DNA of 64,000 nucleotides from Syncephalastrum monosporum B8922 (taxonomy: Eukaryota; Mucoromycota; Mucoromycetes; Mucorales; Syncephalastraceae). The notes below the pieces were generated by a model that worked only from the letters and a program-made list of their open reading frames with translations, did no database searches and was not told where the DNA came from. The stretch spans positions 62,001 to 126,000 of the forward strand of contig JNEN01001247.1 in NCBI GenBank assembly GCA_000697355.1. Direction: 5' to 3'. The position numbers and the translations under genes were made by a program. Shown here in pieces: positions 15,719-27,380 of this stretch. Every line of letters begins with the position of its first letter. Position 1 is the first letter of the stretch.

Positions 15719-16698
15719 ATGCCGTTTTCGTACCACAGCCATTCTGGGCAATACTGCCACCACGGGTATGGCCTGCTGGAAGACGTGGTGAAAGAAGCGG
15801 TGCGCAAGGGCTTCAAGGCCTATGGCCTGAGCGAGCATATGCCGCGTTATACCCCCACCGAACTCTACCCCGAAGAACTCGAAGCCAACTGCGACTGCAA
15901 CGGTCTGGCCGAGCAGTACGGCCATTTCCTCAGACACGCCCGTCAACTCCAAGTCCAGTACCACGACCAGATCGCCTTGTTGATTGGCACTGAAATCGAG
16001 TTTATTCACCCCGGCTATGCAGACCATGTGGCGCAATTGCGCAACCAGGTCGACTACGTCGTCGGATCCCTCCATCACGTCGGCACCACTCCCATTGACT
16101 TTAGCAAGGAACTCTACGAGAAAGCCTTGGAAACCCACGGTAGCTATGTCAACCTGTTTTCGGCCTACTTTGACGAGCAGTGGGCCATGCTCCAAAGCGT
16201 CAAGCCCGAGGTCGTGGGTCACTTTGATTTGGTGCGCATCTTTGCCAAAGACCAGGCGGCCCTGCAGGACCAGCGTGTGTGGAGCAAGATTGAGCGCAAC
16301 GTGGATTTCGTCGTCGAATACGGCGGCCTGTTTGAGATCAATTCGCGTGCGTGGAAGAAGGGTCTCGAGGACGCGTATCCTCACAGCGACATTATCAAGG
16401 TAAGAGATGACACGATTCACTGGCAGATGTAGGCTAAGAACGGAATGACTCATGGCCTTCCTTCTTTCTTCTGACTCTTCAGCTTATTCAACGCAAGGGT
16501 GGCCGGTTCACCCTGTCCGACGACTGCCATGGCCCTAACGATGTCGGTCTATTTTACGACCAATTGCGCGCCTACCTCGAACGCTGCGATATCCACACCA
16601 TCCATTACCTGGCACGCGACACCACCGGTCGTGTGTCTGTAGAAGCCCTGACCGACGTCTGTCGAGATCCCTTCTGGGACGGGATCCAGGCGTGGTGA
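15719..16698 (+). CDS. Histidinol-phosphatase (PHP family, fungal His2 type)
   Basis: Hydrolyses L-histidinol phosphate to histidinol, the penultimate step block of histidine biosynthesis. Two exons (15719-16399, 16483-16698) give 298 aa. PHP metal-site motifs are visible: N-terminal YHSHSGQYCHHG (HxH), GLSEHMPRY, GTEIEFIHP (the Glu ligand), VVGSLHHVG, VVGHFDLVR and C-terminal FTLSDDCHGPNDVG. The order and spacing match HisJ/His2 proteins. It starts 86 bp from the DAHP synthase gene in the opposite direction, so two amino-acid pathways may be co-regulated. Confidence 0.93.
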
Positions 16699-16804
16699 TC
16701 ATATTTTTAGACTATTTTAATATAAGAGAAGATGGAGAGAGGGAAGAGAGAGAAAGGGCAGGAAAAAAAAAAAAGCATAGTACAATTATATAGATCAAAC
16801 AAAT

Positions 16805-18184
16805 TTACATTGGATCGCGTGGTAAAGGCGTGGGGATCGTTTGGCTGCTGGTACGTCGTCGCTTGGTGGGACTGCGTTCGCGCCGTTCCTGGCCGTCATC
16901 TTCCTCGTCTGCGGAGGATTCGCCCTCGTTCCCACTGCTAAGCAGTTGCTGGACAAACATCTGGCGGCCTTTGGCGGTCGACCGGGCGGCGGTGGAAGAA
17001 AGCAGCTCGCCTTGAAGCCCAAGATTCTCCTTGCCAATCAGCGAGGAGTGCACGTGCTCAATTGATTTGAAGTATTTCACCGTCTACGAATCCAGATGTG
17101 AGATCGATGGTCTTTGAGTCAGTGCTGATCTCGTTTCTTCGTTCTCTCTTTTTTTGTTTTTCCTCATACCTTGACGTGCAACTCAAGCGTGGCATCTTCA
17201 TCACACACAATGAGACCCTTGGGGTGCATTTGGATGGCAGACACGGTGCACATGTGGTTCACGCCCTCCTCGACGCATTTGGCCAGGGCAATACTAAGTT
17301 CTCTTTGTGTGAGCAATAAACAAGGAAGAGCAACGAAAAGAGCCTATGCCTTTCTACCTCTTGTGTGCGCCTGTGATGATGATGCAGACCTCTCTGGCAT
17401 CCATGATGGTGCTATCTCAAAATGGTTCAGCCATTTCAAAGGCAAACCAGAACATGCATGGGCTATACTTACGCGACACCGACGGTGAGAGCCAGTTTGG
17501 GTACTTTGGTGATATCGCCATCGAAGAAACGGGCGTTGGCAATGATGGTCTCGTAGGCGAGGGTCTTGACACGAGTGCGAGAGGTCAGAGAGGAGCCAGG
17601 TTCGTTAAAGGCGATGTGACCATCGGGGCCAATACCGCCCAAGAAGAGCTCGATACCGCCGTGTGCAGCAATCGAAGCTTCATAACGTCGGCACTCTGCA
17701 TCCAAATCAGGGGCATTGCCGTCCAACACATGCACGTTCTCGGGCAAGATATCAATGTGTGAAAAGAGATGGGTCCACATAAACGAGTAGTACGACTCGC
17801 GATGGTGTCTATCACCCGTCGATGGTATTGTTCGTTTATTAGTATACCATGAATGGAGTTAGTGTAAACACGCGTCTATAACTTTACCGTGGGATGCCAA
17901 CGTATTCATCCATGTTGAACGTGACAACATGTTTAAATGAGAGCTCGCCCGAACGACAAAAGTCGACTAGGCGATGGTAACAGCCAATGGGTGACGAGCC
18001 GGTGGGAAGACCCAGTACAAAGGGTCTTTCTTTGGACGGTTGAAATTGCTTGATGCGTTCCTTTATGTAGTACGCTAAAGAAAAAGACAGCAATGGAATG
18101 TTATTCAATGAAGGAGATACGCTTGCTGTATATACCAATCCATTGCGACACTTCCTCGTAGTCTTGCCGTACGACAAGTCTCAT
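16805..18184 (-). CDS. Glucosamine-6-phosphate deaminase with C-terminal extension
   Basis: Converts glucosamine-6-phosphate to fructose-6-phosphate plus ammonia, linking amino-sugar (chitin) turnover to glycolysis. Six exons (18136-18184, 17888-18074, 17473-17808, 17358-17411, 17170-17293, 16805-17083) give 342 aa. Family motifs fall at the same numbers as in bacterial Nag[10 protein letters not shown] 38-45, FNMDEYVG with D72, and [17 protein letters not shown] with D141, H143 and E148. [13 protein letters not shown] and TLELHVKTVKYFK follow. Bacterial and animal enzymes end at about 266-289 residues. Here about 55 more residues follow: a Glu/Asp-rich stretch, then [10 protein letters not shown], a basic patch like a nuclear-localisation signal, and a TP-rich end. 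Confidence 0.93.
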
Positions 18185-19067
18185 TTCTCTGTAGAAAAGC
18201 ACGGAAACCCCACACAGGAAACTTAAAATCAGGCCAGCTCTCGCTCTCTTTCTCTTGTTCACTCAGACCACCGCAATCTCCTTGTGTCACTGCAGCATAA
18301 ATTTTTACTTTTACTCTCTTATTAAAAAATGCTGAAGACGTTTCTGTATACGGTATATATACCTGCATACACGTAGAGAAAAGCCTTGCAACATGATTTC
18401 CATGAATGTTCCTTTCGGCAACTGGGTACGATGCCCCCGGCAAAAGGATCTGGGGGCCTTACGCCAAGCTAACCTTCGACGTGGACAGGAGAGACCTGAA
18501 GAACAAGTGCAAGCTGTGATGACCCGCAGCTGCACGCGAAGGGGCTTATCTGCAAAAGACACAGTTTAGAGGGCTACAAATGACCGCAGCAAAGCGATCG
18601 CGAAGCTGGCTGTCTTATGGAATCATATCATACACCGGCGGCTGCGGGCGCGTTAGTTAGATGAGGTGGCGGCCTGCCGCCTTGCGCAAGCAATGACGAA
18701 CCCTGCTCTGCCGTAGGTATGTCAAAGCGCACTTCAGTCGAACGACCAACTGACTTCAGAATGAATCTCGATGGGCTAGTTTGTGTGTAGAATAATTAAA
18801 AACAAAGATACAATAAAAGCAAAAAAAAAAAGAGGAAAAACGAGGGAGTGGGTTATCTGAAAAGGGGGGATGTGGTGTCTGTGCTTTGTGTCTGTGTCTG
18901 TTCTGTGTGCGTGTGTATATATGTATAGATGTGCGTGATACTACGGAAAGAAGAGAGAGACACACACACACAGAGCGTGCCCTCTGTGTATATGTATAGG
19001 TCGAGCGACCGAGAGAGTGTGTGTTATAGAACATGGAATGATATAGATACCTGGCTACGTAATTGGT
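18185..19067. other. Intergenic, low-complexity
   Basis: No gene recognised. The right half (18810-19020) is simple-sequence rich: an A-run, TGTGTCTGTG-type, GAGAGAGACACACACA-type and TATATGTATA-type stretches. Confidence 0.55.
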
Positions 19068-21102
19068 CTATGCAGACGGGGTAGGGGCATCCTTCATCTC
19101 CTCAAAGGTGTCTGTTTCGTCATTGTATTTCCAGATCTTCAGTTCGCTGCCATAAGGCTTTGGCCGAATCTCAAACACGGTATGAATAGGGACATCCATG
19201 TGGGGCATATCGATACGGGACCAATCGAGGAGATAACCGAGAAGGATGCGCATCACGACACGGTGGGTAATAATCAGACAGCTTTGGGACATACGTTCGA
19301 GCTCGATAATCATGGACTGCATCCGGTGAATCACGTCCACGTAGGACTCGCCACCGATACCCGGGTACCGGTAGTAAAGCTTGTTCTTGTTGCGCGCGGA
19401 AAACTCGCGCGGATATTTCTTTTTGATCTGTTCGTAAGTCATGCCCTCGCACGTCTACATATAACAAAAGTAACGAGAATAAGTATGCCATGTTCACCCC
19501 CTTTTTTTTTTCGCTATATATAACTTACGGCAGCATTGATCTCGTTCAGGAAGCGGATATGCTTAATATCGTACTCGTCCGGGTCAAAATGCTGGACGGT
19601 TTCCATGGTGCGCTTGAGCATGCTTGTCCAGACTGTGAACTGTGATTTGGTCGTTTTGGCGTGTGCGATCTCCTGCGGTGTCTTGGTGCCATTCCGAACT
19701 TTGGTAACATCGCCCGAGGTCTCCAGCGGCTCGAGGCCGTACGATTGCCACTCTTCTTCCTGCTCGCGTTTGCGCTCGACCAAATCCAGGGCAAACTTGA
19801 CCCGCTGCTCCCTGATGAACCTTGCCAGAGCTCTGGAGAACTTGCGGCCTTTGGGTGAGAGCTATGCATCGAATACAAGCATGAGTCATACAACTATATA
19901 CCCAGAACAACAAAACCGTACCGGGGCATCACCACCAATCCTGCCTGTGAGATTATCCATGCTCTCGCCATGACGCGTCAAAAAAATCTGACGCTCTTCG
20001 AGGTTGAAGTTCATGAGATAAAAGACGCACTGGCCCGAGAGGTATCCGGAAATATTGTTGGCAATGACCTTTTTGCCGACGTTGATGAGCTTGCAGTACT
20101 GAATATCATGTTCCTCCTCCCACTCGCCGACGGGCTCGTAGGCGCGTTCATAATTCGCCACACGCGATCTAAAATCGGCGAGGGCCTCGGCTGGGTCCTT
20201 ATTTTGGTAATCGGGGCCGAGGAGCTTGAGCCGAAAGTTGCGTTCCAGCACATTCTTATCTGTGCAGACCGACTCGAGCAAGAGGACCTTGACTTGTGGT
20301 TCGAGCTGGAGGCGGTCCAACAGAAGCTTTCGGCGGTCGATGGTGGAGTTAGTCGCATCGTGGATGGCAACGCGGCCGTCGTGGCGTAGCCAGTCAAGGA
20401 GTTGTTCAAGCACGTCCAGCGCGAGGCTGTCCCGGATCTTTTTCATGTCCTTGTTGTCCGGATCAAAGAACTTGGCAGACTGGTCCTGCTTTTGCGAAGT
20501 CTCGTTGATACGGCGCAGGTTACCGACGTTGAACACCTTGGTCTCGTACTGCAGCCAATTCAAGTAGCGTCGCAGCTTCTTGACAATATAGCTTTTACCG
20601 CGTGCAGGTAACCCAACTAGTGCAATGTTGTAGCTTTTCAAAAGCTCACCACCTTTATGACTTACCCATAATAATGACGAGTTTACTATCCGGCTGCTTC
20701 TCATTGCGCAATTCTATGGAAATGGACCAACAGGAAGAGTCAAAACGAGGAATCACGAGAGGTATGCGACCTACTTGGAGTGCGGACGCTGTGGACGGCC
20801 CCGGGAACGTCGAAGCCGAGAGCATGGCGTGTCATGTAAGACGTGTCGTCGTCGTCTTCGGTGATATCAGGCGAGAGCTGGAGCCAGCGCTGAGAGTCGG
20901 TCTCGTCTGCAATGGTGCGTGCAGTGGGGCCGGTGGATGAGCTCGGGGAGGGACACGGCGAGGAAGGATTATTAGCCGAAGACGCCCCGCTGCTCGGTGG
21001 GGAACCAGCCGTGTTCGGAGGAGAAGAAGAGTGCGTCTCCTGCTCTATCTCCTCGTCGGTCTTTAGGACGGGCAACGTCTTGCGTCGACGATAGTAGTCC
21101 AT
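19068..21102 (-). CDS. 6-phosphofructo-2-kinase / fructose-2,6-bisphosphatase
   Basis: Bifunctional enzyme that makes and breaks fructose-2,6-bisphosphate, the signal that switches glycolysis and gluconeogenesis. Five exons (20775-21102, 20666-20713, 19922-20616, 19529-19861, 19068-19454) give 596 aa. A disordered Ser/Pro-rich N-terminus of about 110 residues is likely regulatory. The kinase domain has Walker A GLPARGKS 127-134, FNVGNLRR, DATNSTIDRR and LLLESVCTD. The phosphatase domain has LTRHGES (R340, H341), WTSMLKRTMETV, a CEGMTYEQI acidic motif, YRYPGIGGESY and IITHRVVMR (H532). Both catalytic His residues are present, so the phosphatase half should be active, unlike yeast Pfk26. HR replaces the usual HQ after the second His. 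Confidence 0.94.
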
Positions 21103-23397
21103 ACTGATATTCAGAAGGGGACAGGCAATTCAATGCAACCAAGTGATAAGGGAGAAAAAGTTGGGTGCCAAAACCGACCGCATGAAGCAGAACCCGTCGA
21201 GGGTTTCTCCCGCATCCGTGACTGTGGGTGCAGGCGGTGTTACCCAATAGGTCCTATAAAGTAAGATGTATGCAAGGGATACGTCCCCAGCCTTCGTCTT
21301 CCTTTCCTACTTTCTTCATTCCTCCCTCTCCTTGGTCATTCGAAGCGAAACTGGATGTTTGTTTATTATATCATAGATGAATAGGTTGGCTCTTCCTGTG
21401 TTTCGATGCATCTCCTTTTGAAATGGATGGAAAAAATGTAAAATCTTTTGACTTTTTTTTCCTTCAATATTACCGACAATGTGGTACACCTGACAGGTTG
21501 CGGAGCTCCTTTGTAGGTGCTTTGACTTTACGAAAGCAGAACGATGTCATTCACAAAGCTATGACGCACATATACGAGCGGCGACAGATCCTATCATTTA
21601 AGGACCGCTACCCATGTGTGTGTTCCAACGGCATGGACACCGATAGCTTTGTATGTAGCTGTCTGAGTACAATGGACTCTTTCGTTTCAAGCTGTCTTTT
21701 CCTTTTACATTCTCTATATTTGGGTTGGTAGATTTACCTTGATAGGGTGACCATTGCATCAGGGTGTGTTACCGCCATTCCTGGTTTATACTGCATTATT
21801 GTTCAATGTACCTGCAAAGTTTTCATGCTTCTTGGCCATGTGCAACCTGTATCTTTCTTTTTTTTCTTGCGCCTCTCCTTGGACTCTGAGAGGATTGGCT
21901 TAGCCTTTCTCACAAGGAGACTTTTCTCTCGTCGTAATTTTGAGCCGAGACCATACTTCTGTTGAGACCCTTCTTTCACCACACCTGCGTTTTCTGGAGC
22001 AGTGCACAGTGCTCAATTGGGGATTTTGCATATGTACTCCGATAATGGTTTTCCCTGAAAGAGCAAAAAGCCGAGGACACGACTAGCTGGTCGTAAAGGT
22101 GTATGATGATGAAAGAAGCGTTCACTGAAATAAAGCACATTGGGATGCTAACGGTAATTATGGCTACGGCAAACATGACGTATCGCTGAAACTTTTTTTA
22201 AGCCTTTTGCAGCTATCGCCTGTCGTTACGACCTTGACATGCGAAGCATGATTTTTCCTATAATTATCTTAATTCTCTACCCGAGGTAGCCTACCTGAGG
22301 CAGCCTAAGGCTATTTCAATTTAAAGCGTTGCATCATACAACTCACTGGCTCAACATGTAATCCTCGTAAGATGACGCCCAGGCATCACGGTGGTAGCAT
22401 GAATGCTTACTTCGCTTCGCATATAAGCGATTAGAAACCCCGTAAAAGTAGCACTACTTTTTCGGAACATTGCCGTTTGATTCAACACCAGCGAAAGAGG
22501 TTAAGCAATCAAGGTATGTACTTGCAGAACAACGAGGAGCGAGCCCAGTTAATACAGAACGCACATACAGTATTAGATCTACTTTATATTGTTCTGACAA
22601 GGTAGTAGCGTTATACGGCTTCCAAGACGGGAGAAATATCCTATTCGTCAGGGATTATTTTATACATAGATTTTCTACGTATCTTCAGAAACTCACGTAG
22701 CGGGATCTCTTGTCTGATATAAAGTTTGCTTTACTTCCAATTTTTTGCTCATCATGGCGACTTTCACAGCAATAGGTCCTGTGCGAATTACAAATGCTGT
22801 CGATAATAAATACAAACCATGTAGACAAAAAGAAGCATTTATCGAACGAGCGTTACTTTTTAAATTTAAACCCAACGCTGGTGCCAGCTGGATCGACACT
22901 CAAGGTCGTACAAAGAAAAAGGCGCGGGCGCGGGCGGTGGCGGCACAAAGAATCAGGAAACAGGTTCAACTCGACTCGCCTCTCAAATTATCCTTCCACA
23001 CTTCGCTCCTCACGTTCCTCTAGTATAGTTTATGGTTGTCTCGTTACTAACTGGGGAAAGCAGCGAGGATAAATTCCAGGAGCGCCATTTTGAGCTGGAT
23101 AACGAGACGATATACATGCAGAAAGAAAGCAAAGAAAAAGTGACGCGCCGTATCTTTCGAATTACCATCGATTTCTTTTTCTATCGGTGGTTTGCTGGCT
23201 TCAACAGAAGGCGGCTTTTATTGACAGGTATTTCTGCTTTGATGTCAATAGCCAGCAAAAAAACAAAAGCCCACGTGCCATAATAAATCTGCTAGCCACC
23301 TTGAGCGCCAACCTTTTAAACAAAGGTACGGGAGGCGAAGAGCGCGCGGTCGCGCAGCTTGAAGACGAGCGCCCGTGCCCACGAGTCCGCACGTACA

Positions 23398-23442
<45 letters not shown>

Positions 23443-24480
23443 TCAGCTCCGCACTGCGTTTGCATCACTTTTTTTTTTTTCTTCTCGCTCACTTTATCAC
23501 TTTATTGTTCTTGAGGTTCGATACGGAAGCTATCCTATTTGTGTAGTTCGGGAAATGTTTCTCATTGCTTCATTACAAACGGGATAATCTACCATGCCAA
23601 GTCCGACCTTCATAGCCAGTAATGGACCCTGGCAACCCTTTGGAATTTGGAAAGAGATCGCCCGACTTCATAATACAGACTCTGGTTGGATCATAAAAGC
23701 CGCATTTGGAATAGTGAAACCGGGTATTCAAAAAGGTTTGATGCCCAGCATTTCACGCGCAATCCCGACCAAGCAGAGAAAAGCATTTGGCTTAGTTTCA
23801 CAAGATCTGTCTTGTGTGGTCTGTTTTTGTGTGGTCTGAATTTGAGAGGTGCTTATCCGAACAATGATGATGTTATAATCTGAAAAAAAAAACGTCTTGA
23901 AAAGAAACTTGAGCAAGTGTTTCGCAGGAAAAACTTCCCTCCTGCTTCTTGACCTATGATATCAGGTCTTTGATAGACATCTGTGATACCATTATTTTTT
24001 TTTGATAATAGTGATACTATGTGCATACTTCCCGCATGATATGCATCGCTGACAAAAGAATAAAAAAAAATTTTTTTTGACTGTTAAACAGGCCGCGATG
24101 GAAAGAACGGATCTTTCGTCTGTGCCTGAGTAGGAAGTAAAGAGCTGGCTAGACGGGTGTGAATTTTCTATTTCTGCTGACGCACAGAACTGGCGATGCA
24201 GAAAAAAAATCCAAAGAAGAAAAAATAGAGTCAGAAAGAAGGAACAATTGGTCGATCTCTGCTTCGTTGGGTTTTGTTCCTGGCCACAGAGAATAACCGA
24301 AACAGAAAAAAAATGTCTCGAGTGGCAAAAAGAAAGCACACCAAATGTTCTCACCCCTTCGCTTTGCTCAGAGGGCGTATGCCGTTTAAGCACCAAGCCA
24401 AGCCTGTAGGCACATGAGGTCGGATTCCCTATAGAGTGGGCAATGTCTCTCGAGAAAGGAAGCTAAATCAAGGGGCCTAG
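21103..24480. other. Gene-poor stretch
   Basis: No gene supported. Open frames at 22745-23283 are Lys/Arg-rich and unrecognised; they could be relics. The stretch includes T-rich and A-rich runs and a 42-A tract (23399-23440). Confidence 0.45.
23399..23440. repeat. Poly(A) tract, 42 nt
   Basis: Uninterrupted run of 42 A residues, by far the longest homopolymer in the window. It may be a slippage-prone tract or the tail of a retroposed copy. No target-site duplication was found around it. Confidence 0.9.
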
Positions 24481-24489
24481 CGCTGCGAG

Positions 24490-24502
24490 GCGGGGACCCC
24501 GC
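24490..24502. promoter_or_regulatory. GC-rich palindrome, two inverted Mig1/CreA-like sites
   Basis: GCGGGGACCCCGC is a perfect inverted repeat around one base. Each arm fits SYGGRG, the binding consensus of Mig1/CreA glucose repressors. It overlaps a second inverted repeat, CCGCC-ACC-GGCGG (24499-24511). It lies about 530 bp upstream of the sugar transporter start. Confidence 0.4.
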
Positions 24503-24963
24503 CACCGGCGGGATAAGGGGGTAGATGCGTACTATACGCAGGTGATTGGAAAGCAGTACAATACGCATATACAGCGGAACTACACTGCCCAAAAGGTCCC
24601 CCCAACCTTAAGGCCCTATTTTTTTTTGGTGTGATATGTCTATCCATACTGGGATCCATACGCATACTCGCATTATGCTGATGGCTTTTCGCTTGTATCA
24701 TTCACGGCTCGATCCGATCCGTGCGAACATATTTTCTCCTTTTTTGCACACCCATTGACCGGCGATAGTTAAACAGAATATGGAAATGAAAGGTCTGGAT
24801 TTGGCCAATCAACATTGATCCCGCCTGTTACCGTTTGGAAAAAGTCTGACATCAGCGATGGTTTCACAAAGCCTGATTTGGTAAAATCCCTGGCAACGGC
24901 TGAAATTCTAAAGTGAAACCAAAACTGCAGCGAAAAAATCAGCAAGGAAAAAAAAATTGGACA

Positions 24964-24972
24964 TATATAAAA
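24964..24972 (+). promoter_or_regulatory. TATA box of the sugar transporter gene
   Basis: TATATAAAA, about 60 bp upstream of the ATG at 25033. It fits a core promoter with a short leader. Confidence 0.6.
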
Positions 24973-24980
24973 GACACGGT

Positions 24981-24995
24981 GTGGGGAGACCCCAC
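24981..24995. promoter_or_regulatory. Palindromic GTGGGG-AGA-CCCCAC next to the transporter TATA box
   Basis: Perfect 6-bp inverted repeat with a 3-base spacer. Each arm fits the Mig1/CreA SYGGRG consensus. It sits between the TATA box and the ATG, where a bound repressor or an RNA hairpin would interfere with expression. Confidence 0.45.
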
Positions 24996-25032
24996 TTCCA
25001 GTTTCTGTTTCTCTCAACTCACACTTTCTACC

Positions 25033-26722
25033 ATGGGATTCAAGCTGAAGGGAAACTTGCTTTTCCGCGCCTCCACCATGATGGCTGGTGTCGGTTTCTT
25101 GCTTTTCGGTTATGATCAGGTACATTTGTAAAGCTATAATATTTCCTGAACAAGTGAATATTAATGTATCAATCCAGGGTGTCATGTCTGGTGTCGTCGC
25201 CGATGGCACTTTCAAAGAGGAAATGGGTTTCCCAGACTCTGCTCTGATGGGTGCTATTGTTGCCCTCTACGAAATCGGCTGTATGTTTGGCGCTCTGTCG
25301 ACTGGTCGTCTTGGTGATATCCTCGGTCGTCGTAAGATGATCCGTCTTGGTTGTACTATTCTCGTTATCGGTGCCATCCTCCAGACCGCTTCCGTCCACG
25401 TTGGTATGATGATTGCCGCCCGTATCATTACCGGTGTCGGCAACGGTATGAATACTGCTACTATTCCCGTCTACCAGGCCGAGTTGTCGCCCCCGAAGTC
25501 GCGTGGCTCTCACGTCGCCTTCGAGGCTTCGCTGCTCGCCCTCGGTGTCGCCATCGCCTACTGGCTCGAGTTCGGTCTGTACTTCGTCCATGGCGAATTC
25601 TCTTGGCGTTTCCCTCTGGCCTTCCAGATGGTCTTTGCCTTCATCCTGTTTGGTGGTACTTACTTCCTGCCCGAGACTCCCCGTTGGCTCCAGGCCCACG
25701 ACAAGGTCGACGAATGTAAAGAAGTTCTCGCCCGTCTCTGGACTGACGAAGACATTACCCACCCCCGCTGCATTGCCGAGTGGGAGGAAATTCGCGATGG
25801 TATCGAGCTCGAGCGCCGCGAAGGCATCACTTCCTACAAGGAGCTGTTCTCGAAGGGCCGTCTTAACAACCGCTACCGTGTGCTCCTCGGTATGGGTGGT
25901 CAGATCATGCAGCAGTTTGGTGGTATCAACGTCATCTCGTACTATCTTACGGACATTTTCCTGCAAGCCGGTATGACTCACTCCATGGCCATGTTGATGG
26001 CTGGTGTCGACTCCATCTTCTACTTTGCTGGTGCTCTTACGCCCATCTGGACTGTTGATCGTTTCGGCCGTCGTTTCCTCATGTATGCTGGTTTGATCGG
26101 TCAAGCCATCACCCTTCTCATCGTTGGTGGTGCCCAGTACTGTGTCGAGCAGGGTGACTCCCGCGCTTCGCCCGCTGTCATTGTCTTCGTCATTGCCTAC
26201 AACTTCATCTTCGGTGCCGCCTGGTTGGGTCTTGCATGGCTCTACCCCTCCGAGATTTTCCCCACCGCTCTGCGTGCCAAGGGTAACTCGATGTCGACTG
26301 GTGCCAACTGGCTTGGTAACTTTGTCGTTGCCGAGATTGCTCCTGTTCTTTTCCAATACGCCAAGTACTGGACCTTCCTTATGTTCGGTATCCTTAACGT
26401 CATCTTCTTGGTTCCCATCTACCTGTGGTACCCCGAGACCAACGGCAAGTCCCTCGAGGAGATCGAAGTCCTGTTCGCCACCGAGGACCTGCAGGCCGAC
26501 TCCAAGTCGATCGCCTCCGCCATCGGCTCTGTTTCCGCCTACGACAAGGAGCACGGCGATGCCGAGTCCCAGCGTCCCCACAGCGTTGCCAGCCGCCCTG
26601 GCTCCAAGCGCTTCCCCTCCAACATGTCGGTGCCTACCCGTGAGCAGCCCAACCCTAACTCCTCCGCTGGCCAGATCAAGCAGGACTACGATGAGAAGTC
26701 CGCTGGCCCCAACTACAAGTAA
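25033..26722 (+). CDS. MFS sugar (hexose) transporter
   Basis: Twelve-helix plasma-membrane sugar carrier, probably a proton symporter or facilitator for hexoses. Exons 25033-25119 and 25178-26722 give 543 aa starting MGFKLKGNLLFRAS. Sugar-porter signatures are all present: GYDQGVMSG in TM1, GRLGDILGRRKMI (loop 2-3), PETPRWL after TM6, QQFGGINVISYY in TM7, DRFGRRFLMYAG (loop 8-9) and PETNGKSLEEIEVLF after TM12. The C-terminal tail of about 70 residues is Ser/Pro-rich with several Lys, as in carriers down-regulated by ubiquitination. Codon bias is strong (many C-ending codons), which suggests high expression and creates a 533-codon shadow frame on the other strand. The exact substrate cannot be read. 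Confidence 0.94.
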
Positions 26723-27310
26723 ACATATTACCGCCACTTTATCAAGAGCACTACTTCCTTCCGTATACATATATTTATTTCCCGTCTACACCTTCAATCC
26801 GTCTCTTTCTACTCCACTAGTGCATTATCTTCTTTCCTTGGGCTGTGCCCACTTATATCTGTATTCTAATAACATAGAAGTTCTTGGCTTCATCAGAAAA
26901 TTAGATTTCTTGTTTGTTTCGCCCTTCAACAATAGATTGCTTACCCGATACGTGGGTTTCACAAGCATGTAATGTCACGGGTGTGTTCGGCCTCGTAAAT
27001 CACTGTGTAGCACCTTGTGCTATATGGAAAAGCTCCATTGACAAGGCCCACGCCTGGTTTCACAAGACGGTAGAAAAATGGTAAAGCGCGGAACTTTCTT
27101 CGTTTTGACTTTCATGTGTCAAATGAGATGAAACCTCACCAACGATGCTTCACACAGAAAATGATTGAACCTTAAGTCAACATGTGTGTGTCGAGAAGCT
27201 TGTTCCTCTGCCTTTATTTTTAGTTGTCATCTCATGTAGGACGTGGTAAAAAAATAAAGTGGGAAAAAGGCCTATTCATATGCCTACGTATCTTACTCGG
27301 AGAAAATAAA

Positions 27311-27380
27311 TGCTGCGATGGCGCAGTGGTGTAGCCTCATAACCGGTTTACAAGTGATACGCATCGATAAAGCGTGTCCT
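27311..27380 (+). pseudogene. Degenerate initiator-tRNA-Met-like sequence
   Basis: The segment reads TGCTGCGA, then TGGCGCAGTGG, a match to the A box and D-arm of fungal initiator tRNA-Met. It contains CTCATAA, the Met anticodon loop. A TACGC/GCGTG stem encloses ATCGATAAA, like the ATCGAAA T-loop. However, the anticodon stem does not pair, the T-loop has two extra bases and no 3' acceptor strand pairs with TGCTGCG. I read it as a decayed copy, not a working tRNA. Confidence 0.3.

Noticed and set aside
15683..16453. 256-codon antisense frame across the histidinol phosphatase gene
   Set aside because: A shadow. The sense strand carries all PHP metal-binding motifs.
18311..18562. Short minus-strand frames upstream of the GlcN-6-P deaminase
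   Set aside because: No hydrophobic or domain pattern; they lie in the gene's promoter region.
24385..24620. Structured GC-rich stretch considered as a non-coding RNA or rDNA fragment
   Set aside because: Apart from the short palindromes, no rRNA, snRNA or tRNA signature was recognised.
25169..26770. 533-codon open frame antisense to the sugar transporter
   Set aside because: The sense strand encodes a full MFS transporter. The antisense frame is a by-product of strong codon bias, is rich in Gly/Asp/Glu/Val without motifs, and has no promoter or splice pattern of its own.
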